Shown: one piece after another, positions 1 through 7,744 of the stretch | How the letters are laid out: every line of letters starts with the position of its first letter | Numbering within the stretch: position 1 is the stretch's first letter | Source of the DNA: Clostridiaceae bacterium | Lineage (GTDB): Bacteria > Bacillota > Clostridia > Saccharofermentanales > DTU023 | Assembly (NCBI GenBank): GCA_012519085.1 | Contig: JAAYQX010000020.1 | Span: forward strand, 1 to 39,476 | Reading direction: 5' to 3' | DNA: 39,476 nucleotides | Made by a program: the position numbers and the translations under genes | The notes under the pieces: model-generated | The model's input: the letters and a program-made list of their open reading frames with translations, nothing else | Told to the model about the DNA's origin: nothing | Database searches by the model: none

Positions 1-120
1 CGGAGGCGGAGCCCACTGCTGTGGTTGTTCCGGCGGGGCTGCCGATTGATCAGGTGGCGGCCATTGCTGGAAATTCTGTGGTTGATTAGAATCCGTGTTG
101 TGATTTGTATTCTGATCCAT
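1..120 (-). CDS. N-terminus of a Q/P-rich protein, cut by the window edge
   Basis: The reading frame starts at an ATG at 118-120 (minus strand) and runs open to base 1, giving 40 residues. A good AGGAG ribosome site lies 6 bases upstream of the ATG, so the start is well supported. The visible part is hydrophilic and low-complexity, rich in Gln, Pro and Asn, with Trp in repeated QQW-P contexts. Such leaders often precede membrane domains in Gram-positive proteins, but none is visible here. Function cannot be assigned. It lies downstream of the metallophosphoesterase on the same strand, 60 bases away, and may share its transcript. Confidence 0.6.
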   Translation of the reverse strand, partial: MDQNTNHNTDSNQPQNFQQWPPPDQSAAPPEQPQQWAPPP

Positions 121-180
121 GGTCATCTCCTCTATGATTTTTGATTATCAATCATATATTTCAATATTTAATTACATCAA

Positions 181-1065
181 TTATAAACTATTATCGACCA
201 TTTTGACTTCAATTAATGTAATTTCCGGCGGTGCAAAGAAGCGGGCATAGATGTGAACTGTTCCCAGCCCGGAGGTAGTAATTTGCTGAGCACCGCTGGA
301 CAGAATATAGTGGCCGTACAGACGTTTGCGACCGCCTTTGACGGTATAGAGCGGGAGACCAAATAGAGTGATCTGTCCCCGATGACTGTGTCCGCTGAGA
401 ATGAGATCTGTATTGCTAGTGGCTTCAGGTGTAGGCAAGTCATCAGGCTGATGCATCAATATGATCCTGGCATTCGTGTTCATAGTCTTTTGCGTGTGGC
501 AGTCAGCGGTTGCGGCAGCCAGATCCGGCCGTTGATGATAGGACTCTTGCAAGCCTATCAGACAAAGACCATCCAACATTACCGCCTCGTTGCTAAGTAA
601 AGTGATCTTGGAGTCAGCCAGGAGAGTCCGGACATAACGAAGGTTTTCCTTGGTTTCGGCGTCATGATTGCCCAGTACCGCATAGGTGCCTTTAGCGGCT
701 CTCAGTCGTGACAATTGCTCGACCAGCCGGCGGCGAAATTTGGTGTCCTTCAAGCGGGTTCGCTCTTCAATGAAATCGCCGCCAATACAGATCAGGTCAG
801 GCTCTAAGTCTAATAATTTATCGAAGACGCCTACTAAATGGGACGGAGGATAGAAAATACCTGCATGCAGATCAGAGAAAAAGGCTATTTTCCGTCCCTG
901 CCAAGCCGTTGGCAGTCCCTGTAATCTGATTGAATAGCGCTTAATTTTGACTTGACGCGGCTCGATCAGAAAACCGTAGATCAGAGCACTGCCAGTAACA
1001 ATAATTAATACGATATAAAACGCTATTCGGAACAGGCTCATGGGCATTGATCCTTTTCGTAACAC
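181..1065 (-). CDS. membrane-anchored calcineurin-like metallophosphoesterase
   Basis: 294 residues. A single N-terminal membrane segment (about 11-32) is followed by a complete metallophosphoesterase domain, so the catalytic part probably faces the outside or is membrane-tethered. Metal-binding motifs are in the usual order: D65-L-H67, GGD97, GN133-H134-D135, H205 in LMHQPD, and GH226-S-H228-RGQ. This pattern matches the YkuE/YaeI-like family, whose members are thought to act on lipid phosphoesters such as UDP-diacylglucosamine-type substrates; the substrate here is unknown. The start used is GTG at 1063-1065 with GAGGA five bases upstream. An ATG at 1045-1047 preceded by AAAAGGA is an alternative. 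It is divergent from ileS. Confidence 0.85.
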   Translation of the reverse strand: MLRKGSMPMSLFRIAFYIVLIIVTGSALIYGFLIEPRQVKIKRYSIRLQGLPTAWQGRKIAFFSDLHAGIFYPPSHLVGVFDKLLDLEPDLICIGGDFIEERTRLKDTKFRRRLVEQLSRLRAAKGTYAVLGNHDAETKENLRYVRTLLADSKITLLSNEAVMLDGLCLIGLQESYHQRPDLAAATADCHTQKTMNTNARIILMHQPDDLPTPEATSNTDLILSGHSHRGQITLFGLPLYTVKGGRKRLYGHYILSSGAQQITTSGLGTVHIYARFFAPPEITLIEVKMVDNSL

Positions 1066-1174
1066 AGCAATCCTCAGTAAAGTGAAGGCTGTGAATGCAT
1101 ATTCTGGTTTCTGCTCATGTTACACTAAAAGACACGATCTTGCTCAGCAACTTTACATGTGAACTTTGCTATAA

Positions 1175-1203
1175 TTGACAGTTGTGGGCTTCGACTCTAT
1201 AAT
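1175..1203 (+). promoter_or_regulatory. consensus sigma-A promoter for ileS
   Basis: TTGACA at 1175-1180, a 17-base spacer and TATAAT at 1198-1203 form a perfect housekeeping promoter. Transcription would start near 1210, leaving a leader of only about 45 bases before the ileS ATG. That is too short for a T-box. Confidence 0.85.
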
Positions 1204-1254
1204 TTTTGAATGCCTGTTTCTGTTTAGAGACTAAATACATACGGGGGGATTTAT

Positions 1255-4200
1255 ATGTACGATCAAGTTGACAGCAAGCTGGAATTTATGGATAGAGAAC
1301 TGAAAATTCTAGACTTCTGGAAAGAAAATCAGATCTTTGAAAAATCAGTAACAGAAAGGGAAGGCTGTCCGGAGTTTTCTTTTTATGAAGGTCCTCCCAC
1401 AGCTAATGGCAAACCACATATTGGTCATGTCTTGACCCGTGCTATCAAAGATTTGATACCCCGTTACCGCACGATGAAAGGTTATCATGTTCAGCGCAAA
1501 GCCGGCTGGGATACGCATGGTTTGCCGGTTGAGCTGGAAGTAGAAAGAAAACTGGGCATTAATGGCAAAGAAGAGATTGAAGCTTATGGCATTGAGGCCT
1601 TTATCCGGGAATGTAAGGAAAGCGTCTGGACCTATAGAACTGAATGGGAAGAACTCTCCGAGCGCGTTGCTTTCTGGGCCGATATGGAGCATCCATATGT
1701 TACTTATGAAAATGATTATATCGAGTCAAGCTGGTGGGCGTTAAAGGAGATCTGGAATAAAGGCCTGCTGTACAAGGGTCATAAGATTGTACCCTATTGT
1801 CCGCGCTGTGGCACGGCTCTCTCCAGCCATGAGGTGGCCCAGGGCTATAAAGAGATAGAAGAAACTTCAATCTATGTGCGCTTCAAGGTCGTGGGACAAG
1901 AAAATACATACTTGTCCGCTTGGACAACAACGCCCTGGACATTGCCGTCCAATCTCGCTCTAGCAGTTAATGGTGAAGAAGAGTATGTACTGCTCAAGCT
2001 TTCTCATGACCTGGATGGCAGTGAGGCGGATGCTTTTTATTACTGTGCCAAAGCATTAGCAGAAACAGCTTTTGGTACTGAAGCTGAAATTGTGGAAACC
2101 ATGCTTGGTAGCGATCTAGTCGGTCTGAAATATGAACCTATTCTGCCCTATGCCAACCGCCTCGTTGCCGAGAGCGGCAAAGAGGCCTGGTATGTGGTAG
2201 CAGACCCCTTTGTCACTCTGACTGAGGGTACGGGAATTGTCCATATTGCTCCTGCTTTTGGTGAAGATGACTCCAGACTGGGTCGCGATAATGATCTGCC
2301 TTTTGTGCAACTGGTAAATTCTGACGGGACTTTGCCGGAGGATGTGACGGATTTTGCCGGTGTCTTCGTCAAGGATGCAGATCCTCAAATTGTGGAAAAG
2401 CTGAAGAGAGACGGCTCATTGCTCTCTAGCGTTGATTTTGTCCATACTTATCCCTTCTGCTGGCGTTGTCATACAGCCTTGATTTACTATGCCCGGACCA
2501 ATTGGTTTATTCGCATGACAGATTTACGCGATCAACTGATTACAACCAATAATCGGATCAACTGGATTCCTGATACTATCGGCAAGGGCCGTTTCGGCAA
2601 TTTCCTGGAGACAGTAGTAGACTGGGTCTTAAGTCGTGAACGCTACTGGGGAACACCCCTGCCGATTTGGACCTGCACCTCCTGTAAACATCAGCATGCT
2701 GTAGGCAGTATTGCCGAACTCAAGGAAATGTCAGATAATTGCCCGGATGACATTGAGTTACATAAACCGTATATTGATGAAGTTTATCTCAATTGTCCCC
2801 AATGCGGTAGCCTGATGAAACGTGAACCGGAGGTTATTGACTGCTGGTTTGATTCAGGAGTCATGCCCTTTGCACAATATCATTATCCCTTTGAGAACGA
2901 AGATTTGTTCCGGGAAACCTATCCGGCTGACTTTATCTCTGAAGCTGTCGATCAGACTCGCGGTTGGTTCTATTCTCTGCATGCTGTCAGCAATCTAATC
3001 TTCGGACAGGAAACTTTTAAAAATTGTATTGTCATGGGACATGTTCTGGACAAATACGGAATCAAGATGTCCAAGCATAAAGGCAATGTAGTTAATCCCT
3101 GGGACATCCTGCAGACTGAAGGCGCTGATGCCGTGCGCTGGTATTTCTATGTCAACAGCCAGCCCTGGCTGCCATCGCGCTTTTCTGCCGAGGCAGTCAA
3201 TGAAAGCAAGCGGCGCTTCATGGGTACGATCTGGAATACCTATGCCTTCTATGTGCTCTATGCCAATATCGATAAATTCGACCCGCAGCAGTACGAGCTA
3301 AAATATGATCAACTTGGCGCTATGGATCGCTGGATTCTCTCCCGTCTTAATACATTGATTAAGGAAGTAGACAGCAGACTGGGAAATTACGATATCCTTT
3401 ATGCCGCCAGGGCACTGCAAGATTTTGCCGATGAACTGTCCAACTGGTATGTCAGGCGCAGTCGCGAACGCTTCTGGGGTCCGGATATGCCCCAGGATAA
3501 GATCAATGCCTATCTGACGCTTTATACTGTACTGAAGCAAGTAACGCTTTTATCTGCTCCCTTTACTCCCTTTATGGCTGAAGATATTTACCAGAATTTA
3601 GTCGGGAAAAGAGTAACCGGTGCACCTGAGAGTGTACACCTGGCTGATTTCCCGGTATATGCTGAGGAGTTGATAGATAAAGAGCTGGAACAGCAGATGA
3701 AACTGGTGCTGGAAATTGTCGGTCTAGGTCGTGCGGCCAGGAATGCCTCGGCCATAAAGAATCGGCAGCCGCTGAGTGAAATCCTGGTTGTTTCTGCCGA
3801 CAGACTAGCTGCTGAATATGTTGAGTATGTTTTGGACGAACTCAATATCAAAAAGTTAATCTGGCTCGACCAGGCTTCGGAGCTGTTGGACTATAGTTTT
3901 AAACCTCAATTAAAGGTTCTGGGCAAGCGTCTGGGGAAAGACATTCCTCAGGCTCAGAAACTGTTGTCCGAGCTGCCCGGACAAGCCACAATGGCTGCTC
4001 TTAACGAACAGGGATATATTACACTGGATATTAATGGCAATAAATATGATTTGAGCAAGGATGATCTCCTGATAGAGGAGCACTCTGCAGCAGGCTATGC
4101 CACTGAATCGACAGCCAATCTCACAGTCGCCTTGAGCACAACACTGACACCGGCTTTGATAGAAGAGGGTCTAATGCGCGAGATAGTCAGCAAAGTACAA

Positions 4201-4425
4201 AATATGCGTAAAGATGCCGGCTTCGAAGTGATGGATAAAATCAGACTCTATTATGAAGCGGGCCCGGAAGTAACCGCAGTACTATCTACACACGGGGAAA
4301 AAATTTCTACCGATGTTTTGGCTCTGGAGATTTTGCCCCTGGAGGGACGCAGTGGTACAGTTTGGGATATCAATGGTCATCCGGTAACTTTCTTAGTGGA
4401 GAGAGCTGGATGCTGTAATGGTTAA
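1255..4425 (+). CDS. ileS: isoleucyl-tRNA synthetase, type 2
   Basis: 1056 residues, full length. Charges tRNA-Ile with isoleucine in the cytoplasm. The class I signatures are H55-I-G-H58 in GKPHIGHVLTRAIKD and K604-M-S-K607 in KMSKHKGN. The KMSKHKGN form and the clear Cys-pair zinc motifs (CPRCG, CWRCH, CTSCK, CPQCG) fit the type-2 (archaeal/eukaryote-like) IleRS common in Clostridia. A central CP1 editing domain (WTTTPWTLPSN) is present. Type-2 enzymes are generally less sensitive to mupirocin; that is known of the family and inferred here. The ATG at 1255 follows a GGGGGG ribosome site. The gene has its own strong promoter and overlaps queT by 8 bases. Confidence 0.97.
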   Translation: MYDQVDSKLEFMDRELKILDFWKENQIFEKSVTEREGCPEFSFYEGPPTANGKPHIGHVLTRAIKDLIPRYRTMKGYHVQRKAGWDTHGLPVELEVERKLGINGKEEIEAYGIEAFIRECKESVWTYRTEWEELSERVAFWADMEHPYVTYENDYIESSWWALKEIWNKGLLYKGHKIVPYCPRCGTALSSHEVAQGYKEIEETSIYVRFKVVGQENTYLSAWTTTPWTLPSNLALAVNGEEEYVLLKLSHDLDGSEADAFYYCAKALAETAFGTEAEIVETMLGSDLVGLKYEPILPYANRLVAESGKEAWYVVADPFVTLTEGTGIVHIAPAFGEDDSRLGRDNDLPFVQLVNSDGTLPEDVTDFAGVFVKDADPQIVEKLKRDGSLLSSVDFVHTYPFCWRCHTALIYYARTNWFIRMTDLRDQLITTNNRINWIPDTIGKGRFGNFLETVVDWVLSRERYWGTPLPIWTCTSCKHQHAVGSIAELKEMSDNCPDDIELHKPYIDEVYLNCPQCGSLMKREPEVIDCWFDSGVMPFAQYHYPFENEDLFRETYPADFISEAVDQTRGWFYSLHAVSNLIFGQETFKNCIVMGHVLDKYGIKMSKHKGNVVNPWDILQTEGADAVRWYFYVNSQPWLPSRFSAEAVNESKRRFMGTIWNTYAFYVLYANIDKFDPQQYELKYDQLGAMDRWILSRLNTLIKEVDSRLGNYDILYAARALQDFADELSNWYVRRSRERFWGPDMPQDKINAYLTLYTVLKQVTLLSAPFTPFMAEDIYQNLVGKRVTGAPESVHLADFPVYAEELIDKELEQQMKLVLEIVGLGRAARNASAIKNRQPLSEILVVSADRLAAEYVEYVLDELNIKKLIWLDQASELLDYSFKPQLKVLGKRLGKDIPQAQKLLSELPGQATMAALNEQGYITLDINGNKYDLSKDDLLIEEHSAAGYATESTANLTVALSTTLTPALIEEGLMREIVSKVQNMRKDAGFEVMDKIRLYYEAGPEVTAVLSTHGEKISTDVLALEILPLEGRSGTVWDINGHPVTFLVERAGCCNG

Positions 4426-4963
4426 GCCCGCAGGTTTTGGCAGCAAAGATTTAACTAAAGCAGGTATCATAGCAGCACTTTATGTGATACTGACCCTGCC
4501 TTTTGCCCAGTTCTCCTACGGTATTGTCCAGTTCCGGCTAGCAGAAATTCTGACAGTCCTACCGGTACTGTCATCAGCAGCTATTCCGGGTGTATTTATC
4601 GGCTGTTTCCTGGCCAATCTGCTCAATCCTCAGAGTCTGGGGCTCATAGATGTCCTGGCTGGCAGCCTGGCTACACTGCTGGCGGCCTGGCAGAGTTATA
4701 AACTCGGTTGGATCTGGCGCAGTTCACGTCAGAGGAAAGCCGTCTGCATCACTAGGCGGCACATTATTGCACTGTTGCCGCCCATAGTAATAAATGCTTT
4801 GGTGGTGGGGATATATTTGCCCTTTTTGTTATTAGAGAAGGTCACAGTATCTATTGTGGTGAGCTCCATCGGATCCATCGCGCTAACACAGACAATAGTA
4901 ATTGTTATTCTAGGTCTACCTTTGCTTATTGCTGTGCTTCGCACCGGACAGCTAAGAGAATAA
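4418..4963 (+). CDS. queT: QueT family ECF substrate-binding (S) component, queuosine precursor uptake
   Basis: 181 residues, very hydrophobic, with about five or six membrane segments. The stretch with IVQFRLAEILTVLP, IPGVFIGCFLANLL and GLIDVLAGSLATLLAAW is typical of QueT, the substrate-specific subunit that imports queuosine precursors with the shared EcfA/EcfT energising module. That module is encoded at 27522-30160 in this window. The ATG lies inside the end of ileS (8-base overlap), so translation is probably coupled and no preQ1 riboswitch can precede it. The link with ileS may be thematic: both act on tRNA function. Confidence 0.85.
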   Translation: MVKPAGFGSKDLTKAGIIAALYVILTLPFAQFSYGIVQFRLAEILTVLPVLSSAAIPGVFIGCFLANLLNPQSLGLIDVLAGSLATLLAAWQSYKLGWIWRSSRQRKAVCITRRHIIALLPPIVINALVVGIYLPFLLLEKVTVSIVVSSIGSIALTQTIVIVILGLPLLIAVLRTGQLRE

Positions 4964-5054
4964 TTGCCAATGCTTGCCTTCGATTATATGTCAGGACATC
5001 TTTATTAAAATTGTTTTGGAATTTGTATTTTATTATAGAACAGGAGTTAAGTTT

Positions 5055-6476
5055 ATGAGAATTTTAGCCAATAGCAGCGGTGGAGTAACCACAGAAATTG
5101 TTTTCCAAGACCAGGTACCGGAAAACTCACATCTGGATTATGCCCGAAATCAAGTGGATTTTCAGGGCAAGTTGGGTGAAGTATTCTTTTTCCCTTCACT
5201 GGAGGGGGCAGGGCATATGTTGATAGGTTTGGGACCGGCGGAAGAGCTGGGCTATAATGAATTGCGCGAAGCATTTTTTAATGCGGGTCAATTGTTAGAC
5301 AAATATCGCCTGCCCGAAGTAGAAGTGATTTTACCTGCCTTGGCAGATCTGGAAGGCAAGAAAGTAGCGGAAGCCGTTGCCGAGGGCTTCTTGCAGTCCA
5401 CCTATTGTTTTGACAAATATCTGACTGAACAGACAAAAGGACCTGAGCTTACTGTCAATTTAACTTTGCAGCAGGTTGATACTGATACCGTCGCAGCTGG
5501 CATCAAGCGAGCCGAAGATCTGATGGCAGGTGTATTTTTAACCAGGGATTTGTGTAACGAACCGGCTAATGTGATATATCCTGAGACTTTAGCCGCAAAA
5601 GCCAAGGAAAGTTTAGAGCCTTTGGGTATCAAAGTTACAATCCATGAGGAAGAAGAGATCCGTGATATCGGCATGCATGCCTTTCTCAGTGTCAGTTTAG
5701 GCTCTCAGAAGCGCCCTCGCTTAATTGTGATGGAATACAAAGGTGATCCTGACTCTAACTTTTGTACCGGTGTAGTCGGTAAAGGTCTGACCTATGATTC
5801 AGGCGGTTATTCTCTGAAACCATCTGACAGCATGAAGACTATGTATTTCGACATGGCAGGTGCAGGTACTGTAATTGGCATGATGCTTGTCTTGGCCCGA
5901 ACCAAAGCCAAGGCCAATGTGACGGGTGTAATTGCAGCCTGTGAAAATCTGATTTCGGGCGGCGCCTATAAACCGGGCGATATCATCCAGTCGCTGGCAG
6001 GCAAAACTATTGAAATTGCTAACAGTGACGCTGAGGGCAGGCTCACGCTGGCTGATGCAGTTCACTACGCTACTAATCAGCTGGCCTGCGACCGTGTGAT
6101 TGATCTGGCTACCCTGACCGGCGCTTGTATGATCGCTCTGGGTCAGGAGTATTCTGCTGCCATTACCAATTGTCCTGAATTTCTGGCAGAGGTCTCAGCT
6201 GCAGCTGCCGCCGCCGGTGAGAGAATCTGGGAGCTACCTAATGATAAAGACTTTGCTAAGAACAATGAATCCAAGTTAGCTGATATTAAGAATTCCGGCG
6301 GTCGTATGGGCGGTACGATTTCAGCCGCACTGTTTATTGAGGCATTTCTGCATCAGGAAAAACCCTGGGTGCATCTGGATATTGCCGGCACGGCCTTTCT
6401 TGATAAAGCTCAGCACTACCTGCCGGCAGGGGCGACCGGTGTTCACGTCAAGACTTTAGTTAATCTGTTTTCCTGA
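5055..6476 (+). CDS. pepA: leucyl (cytosol) aminopeptidase, M17 family
   Basis: 473 residues. Removes N-terminal amino acids from peptides in the cytoplasm using two metal ions. The C-terminal catalytic domain has every expected residue: K243, D248, K255, D266 and the signature N323-S-D325-A-E327-G-R329-L; these align with E. coli PepA K270, D275, K282, D293, D352, E354 and R356. The N-terminal domain of the family is also present. I place the start at ATG 5055, which follows CAGGAG at 5041-5046 with good spacing. An in-frame extension back to 4974 lacks a ribosome site and adds an unconserved hydrophobic stretch. It follows queT by 91 bases, with no clear promoter between. Confidence 0.93.
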   Translation: MRILANSSGGVTTEIVFQDQVPENSHLDYARNQVDFQGKLGEVFFFPSLEGAGHMLIGLGPAEELGYNELREAFFNAGQLLDKYRLPEVEVILPALADLEGKKVAEAVAEGFLQSTYCFDKYLTEQTKGPELTVNLTLQQVDTDTVAAGIKRAEDLMAGVFLTRDLCNEPANVIYPETLAAKAKESLEPLGIKVTIHEEEEIRDIGMHAFLSVSLGSQKRPRLIVMEYKGDPDSNFCTGVVGKGLTYDSGGYSLKPSDSMKTMYFDMAGAGTVIGMMLVLARTKAKANVTGVIAACENLISGGAYKPGDIIQSLAGKTIEIANSDAEGRLTLADAVHYATNQLACDRVIDLATLTGACMIALGQEYSAAITNCPEFLAEVSAAAAAAGERIWELPNDKDFAKNNESKLADIKNSGGRMGGTISAALFIEAFLHQEKPWVHLDIAGTAFLDKAQHYLPAGATGVHVKTLVNLFS

Positions 6477-6517
6477 GAAGATAGATATCAACCCGGTTTT
6501 GCTATTATACTGAATAT

Positions 6518-7123
6518 ATGGCACATTATTTTGATCCAGAACCTGAATCGGAACATCGCTATCGGCGCTTCAAGGCGGAATTCGGAGGGGAGATCTTTGC
6601 CTTTTGCACCGATAGCGGTGTTTTTTCTGCTGCCGGCATCGACCGCGGCACAGCGCTGCTGATTGAAACCGTGTTAGCTTTTGAGCCGGCAGCTTTAGGT
6701 GAGGTGCGCCGTTTCTTGGATCTGGGCTGTGGTTTTGGAGCAGTGGCGGTTATCTTCAGCAAGCTGAGACCCGGATGGGAGATTGTTGCTTCTGATGTGA
6801 ACCGAAGGGCGTTGGATCTGACTCAGTGCAATCTGCGCTCGAACAATGTGACCGCTCTGATTGTCGAATCGGACGGCTTCGAGTGTCTAGTAGGTAATTT
6901 CGACCTAATATTACACAATCCACCTATTCGCTGTGGTAAGAAAACTGTGTACAGACTGTTTAAAGAAAGTTATTCTGCTCTTAGTCCCGGAGGTAAGATG
7001 TATCTTGTCAACCGGAAACAGCAAGGTGCGGCCTCGTCTGTTGCCGAACTTAGCCAATACTTCTCAGAGGTAGAAGTAATAAAGAAAAAGAGCGGCTATT
7101 GGATTATTTGTTGCACTAAATGA
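6518..7123 (+). CDS. RsmC-like class I SAM-dependent methyltransferase
   Basis: 201 residues. The N-terminal part holds a C-T-D-S-G-V-F-S segment typical of the MTS family. The SAM-binding loop is D68-L-G-C-G-F-G74, an acidic residue follows in ASDVN (D93), and N134-P-P-I137 is the catalytic motif of N-methyltransferases that modify bases, as in RsmC (16S rRNA guanine-N2). The length matches single-domain Gram-positive members such as YbxB. The exact target is not known. No Shine-Dalgarno site is visible before the ATG. Instead TGCTATTAT, an extended -10-like sequence, ends ten bases upstream, so a very short or leaderless transcript is possible. The downstream IspF-like gene starts 18 bases after its stop. 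Confidence 0.85.
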   Translation: MAHYFDPEPESEHRYRRFKAEFGGEIFAFCTDSGVFSAAGIDRGTALLIETVLAFEPAALGEVRRFLDLGCGFGAVAVIFSKLRPGWEIVASDVNRRALDLTQCNLRSNNVTALIVESDGFECLVGNFDLILHNPPIRCGKKTVYRLFKESYSALSPGGKMYLVNRKQQGAASSVAELSQYFSEVEVIKKKSGYWIICCTK

Positions 7124-7141
7124 TGACAGGGTTAGGTATCA

Positions 7142-7630
7142 ATGCAAGAATATATTTATCTTCAATCCATAGGACAGGACAGCCATCGTTTCTCAGACGA
7201 TATGAAACGTCCTTTGCTCTTAGGCGGCATTGTTATCCCCGATGAGATCGGTCTGGCCGGCAATAGTGATGCCGATGTAATATTGCATGCTTTAACTAAT
7301 GCACTCAGTGGCCTTTCAACAGTGGTGATCTTAGGACCTGTGACTGATGAAATGTGCCGGAACGGTATTACCGATAGCAGGGAATATGTTCGCAAGGCTC
7401 TGTCTACGCTGGGTGATATTGAGCTTTTGCACTTGTCCTTTACCGTAGAGGGCAAAAAGCCAAAACTGTACCCCTATCTGTCAGAGATTCGTTCATCTAT
7501 TGCAGAGCTGACCGGACTAAGTTTAGAGTCTGTTGCGATTACAGCAACCAGCGGTGAAGATCTTACAGCCTTTGGCCGTGGTGAAGGCATCCAGGTCTTT
7601 TGCCTGGCTTCCGCCCGTTATCCACTCTAA
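7142..7630 (+). CDS. IspF-like protein with altered active site
   Basis: 162 residues, the usual length for 2-C-methyl-D-erythritol 2,4-cyclodiphosphate synthase (MEP isoprenoid pathway). Conserved features are D13-S-H15, GGI-IP, S42-D-A-D45, H49-ALT and a C-terminal A-T-x-x-E block followed by GRGEGI. D13, H15 and H49 match the E. coli zinc ligands D8, H10 and H42. Two important positions differ. Asn41 replaces the His (E. coli H34) of the HSD motif, and Ile63 replaces the Asp (E. coli D56) of the GDIG motif. The FPDTD loop after it is also missing. Fold and metal site look intact, but normal activity is doubtful. It may be a diverged paralogue or an altered enzyme. No other MEP gene is in view. 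Confidence 0.75.
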   Translation: MQEYIYLQSIGQDSHRFSDDMKRPLLLGGIVIPDEIGLAGNSDADVILHALTNALSGLSTVVILGPVTDEMCRNGITDSREYVRKALSTLGDIELLHLSFTVEGKKPKLYPYLSEIRSSIAELTGLSLESVAITATSGEDLTAFGRGEGIQVFCLASARYPL

Positions 7631-7666
7631 TTTTCTTCTGATCAATTTATCCTCTCAGATAAAAAC

Positions 7667-7696
7667 TTGACAAGAACAAGTGTTCTGTAATATCCT
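7667..7696 (+). promoter_or_regulatory. dinB promoter
   Basis: TTGACA at 7667-7672 is a perfect -35. The best -10 is TATCCT at 7691-7696 (18-base spacer); TAATAT at 7688-7693 (15-base spacer) is weaker. The first LexA box lies within the spacer, as expected for a repressed SOS promoter. Confidence 0.6.
7674..7685. promoter_or_regulatory. LexA (DinR) operator box 1
   Basis: GAACAAGTGTTC matches the Gram-positive LexA consensus GAAC-RNRY-GTTY exactly, with perfect GAAC/GTTC arms. It sits between the -35 and -10 of the dinB promoter, where a bound repressor would block RNA polymerase. Confidence 0.85.
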
Positions 7697-7705
7697 CAAT
7701 TAAGA

Positions 7706-7717
7706 GAACATATGTTT
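7706..7717. promoter_or_regulatory. LexA (DinR) operator box 2
   Basis: GAACATATGTTT also fits GAAC-RNRY-GTTY. Its centre is 32 bases from that of box 1, about three helical turns, so two LexA dimers could bind the same face of the DNA. It lies 27 bases before the dinB start codon. Confidence 0.75.
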
Positions 7718-7744
7718 ATGCAAGAGCGTCAGGAGAACTAAGCT

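Noticed and set aside
1204-1254. T-box riboswitch before ileS
   Set aside because: Only about 45 bases separate the transcription start from the ATG, and no T-box sequence is present.
4380-4418. preQ1 riboswitch for queT
   Set aside because: The queT start lies inside the ileS coding region; there is no leader to hold a riboswitch.
4974-5054. N-terminal extension of the leucyl aminopeptidase
   Set aside because: It has no ribosome site and adds unconserved residues; ATG 5055 follows a good AGGAG.
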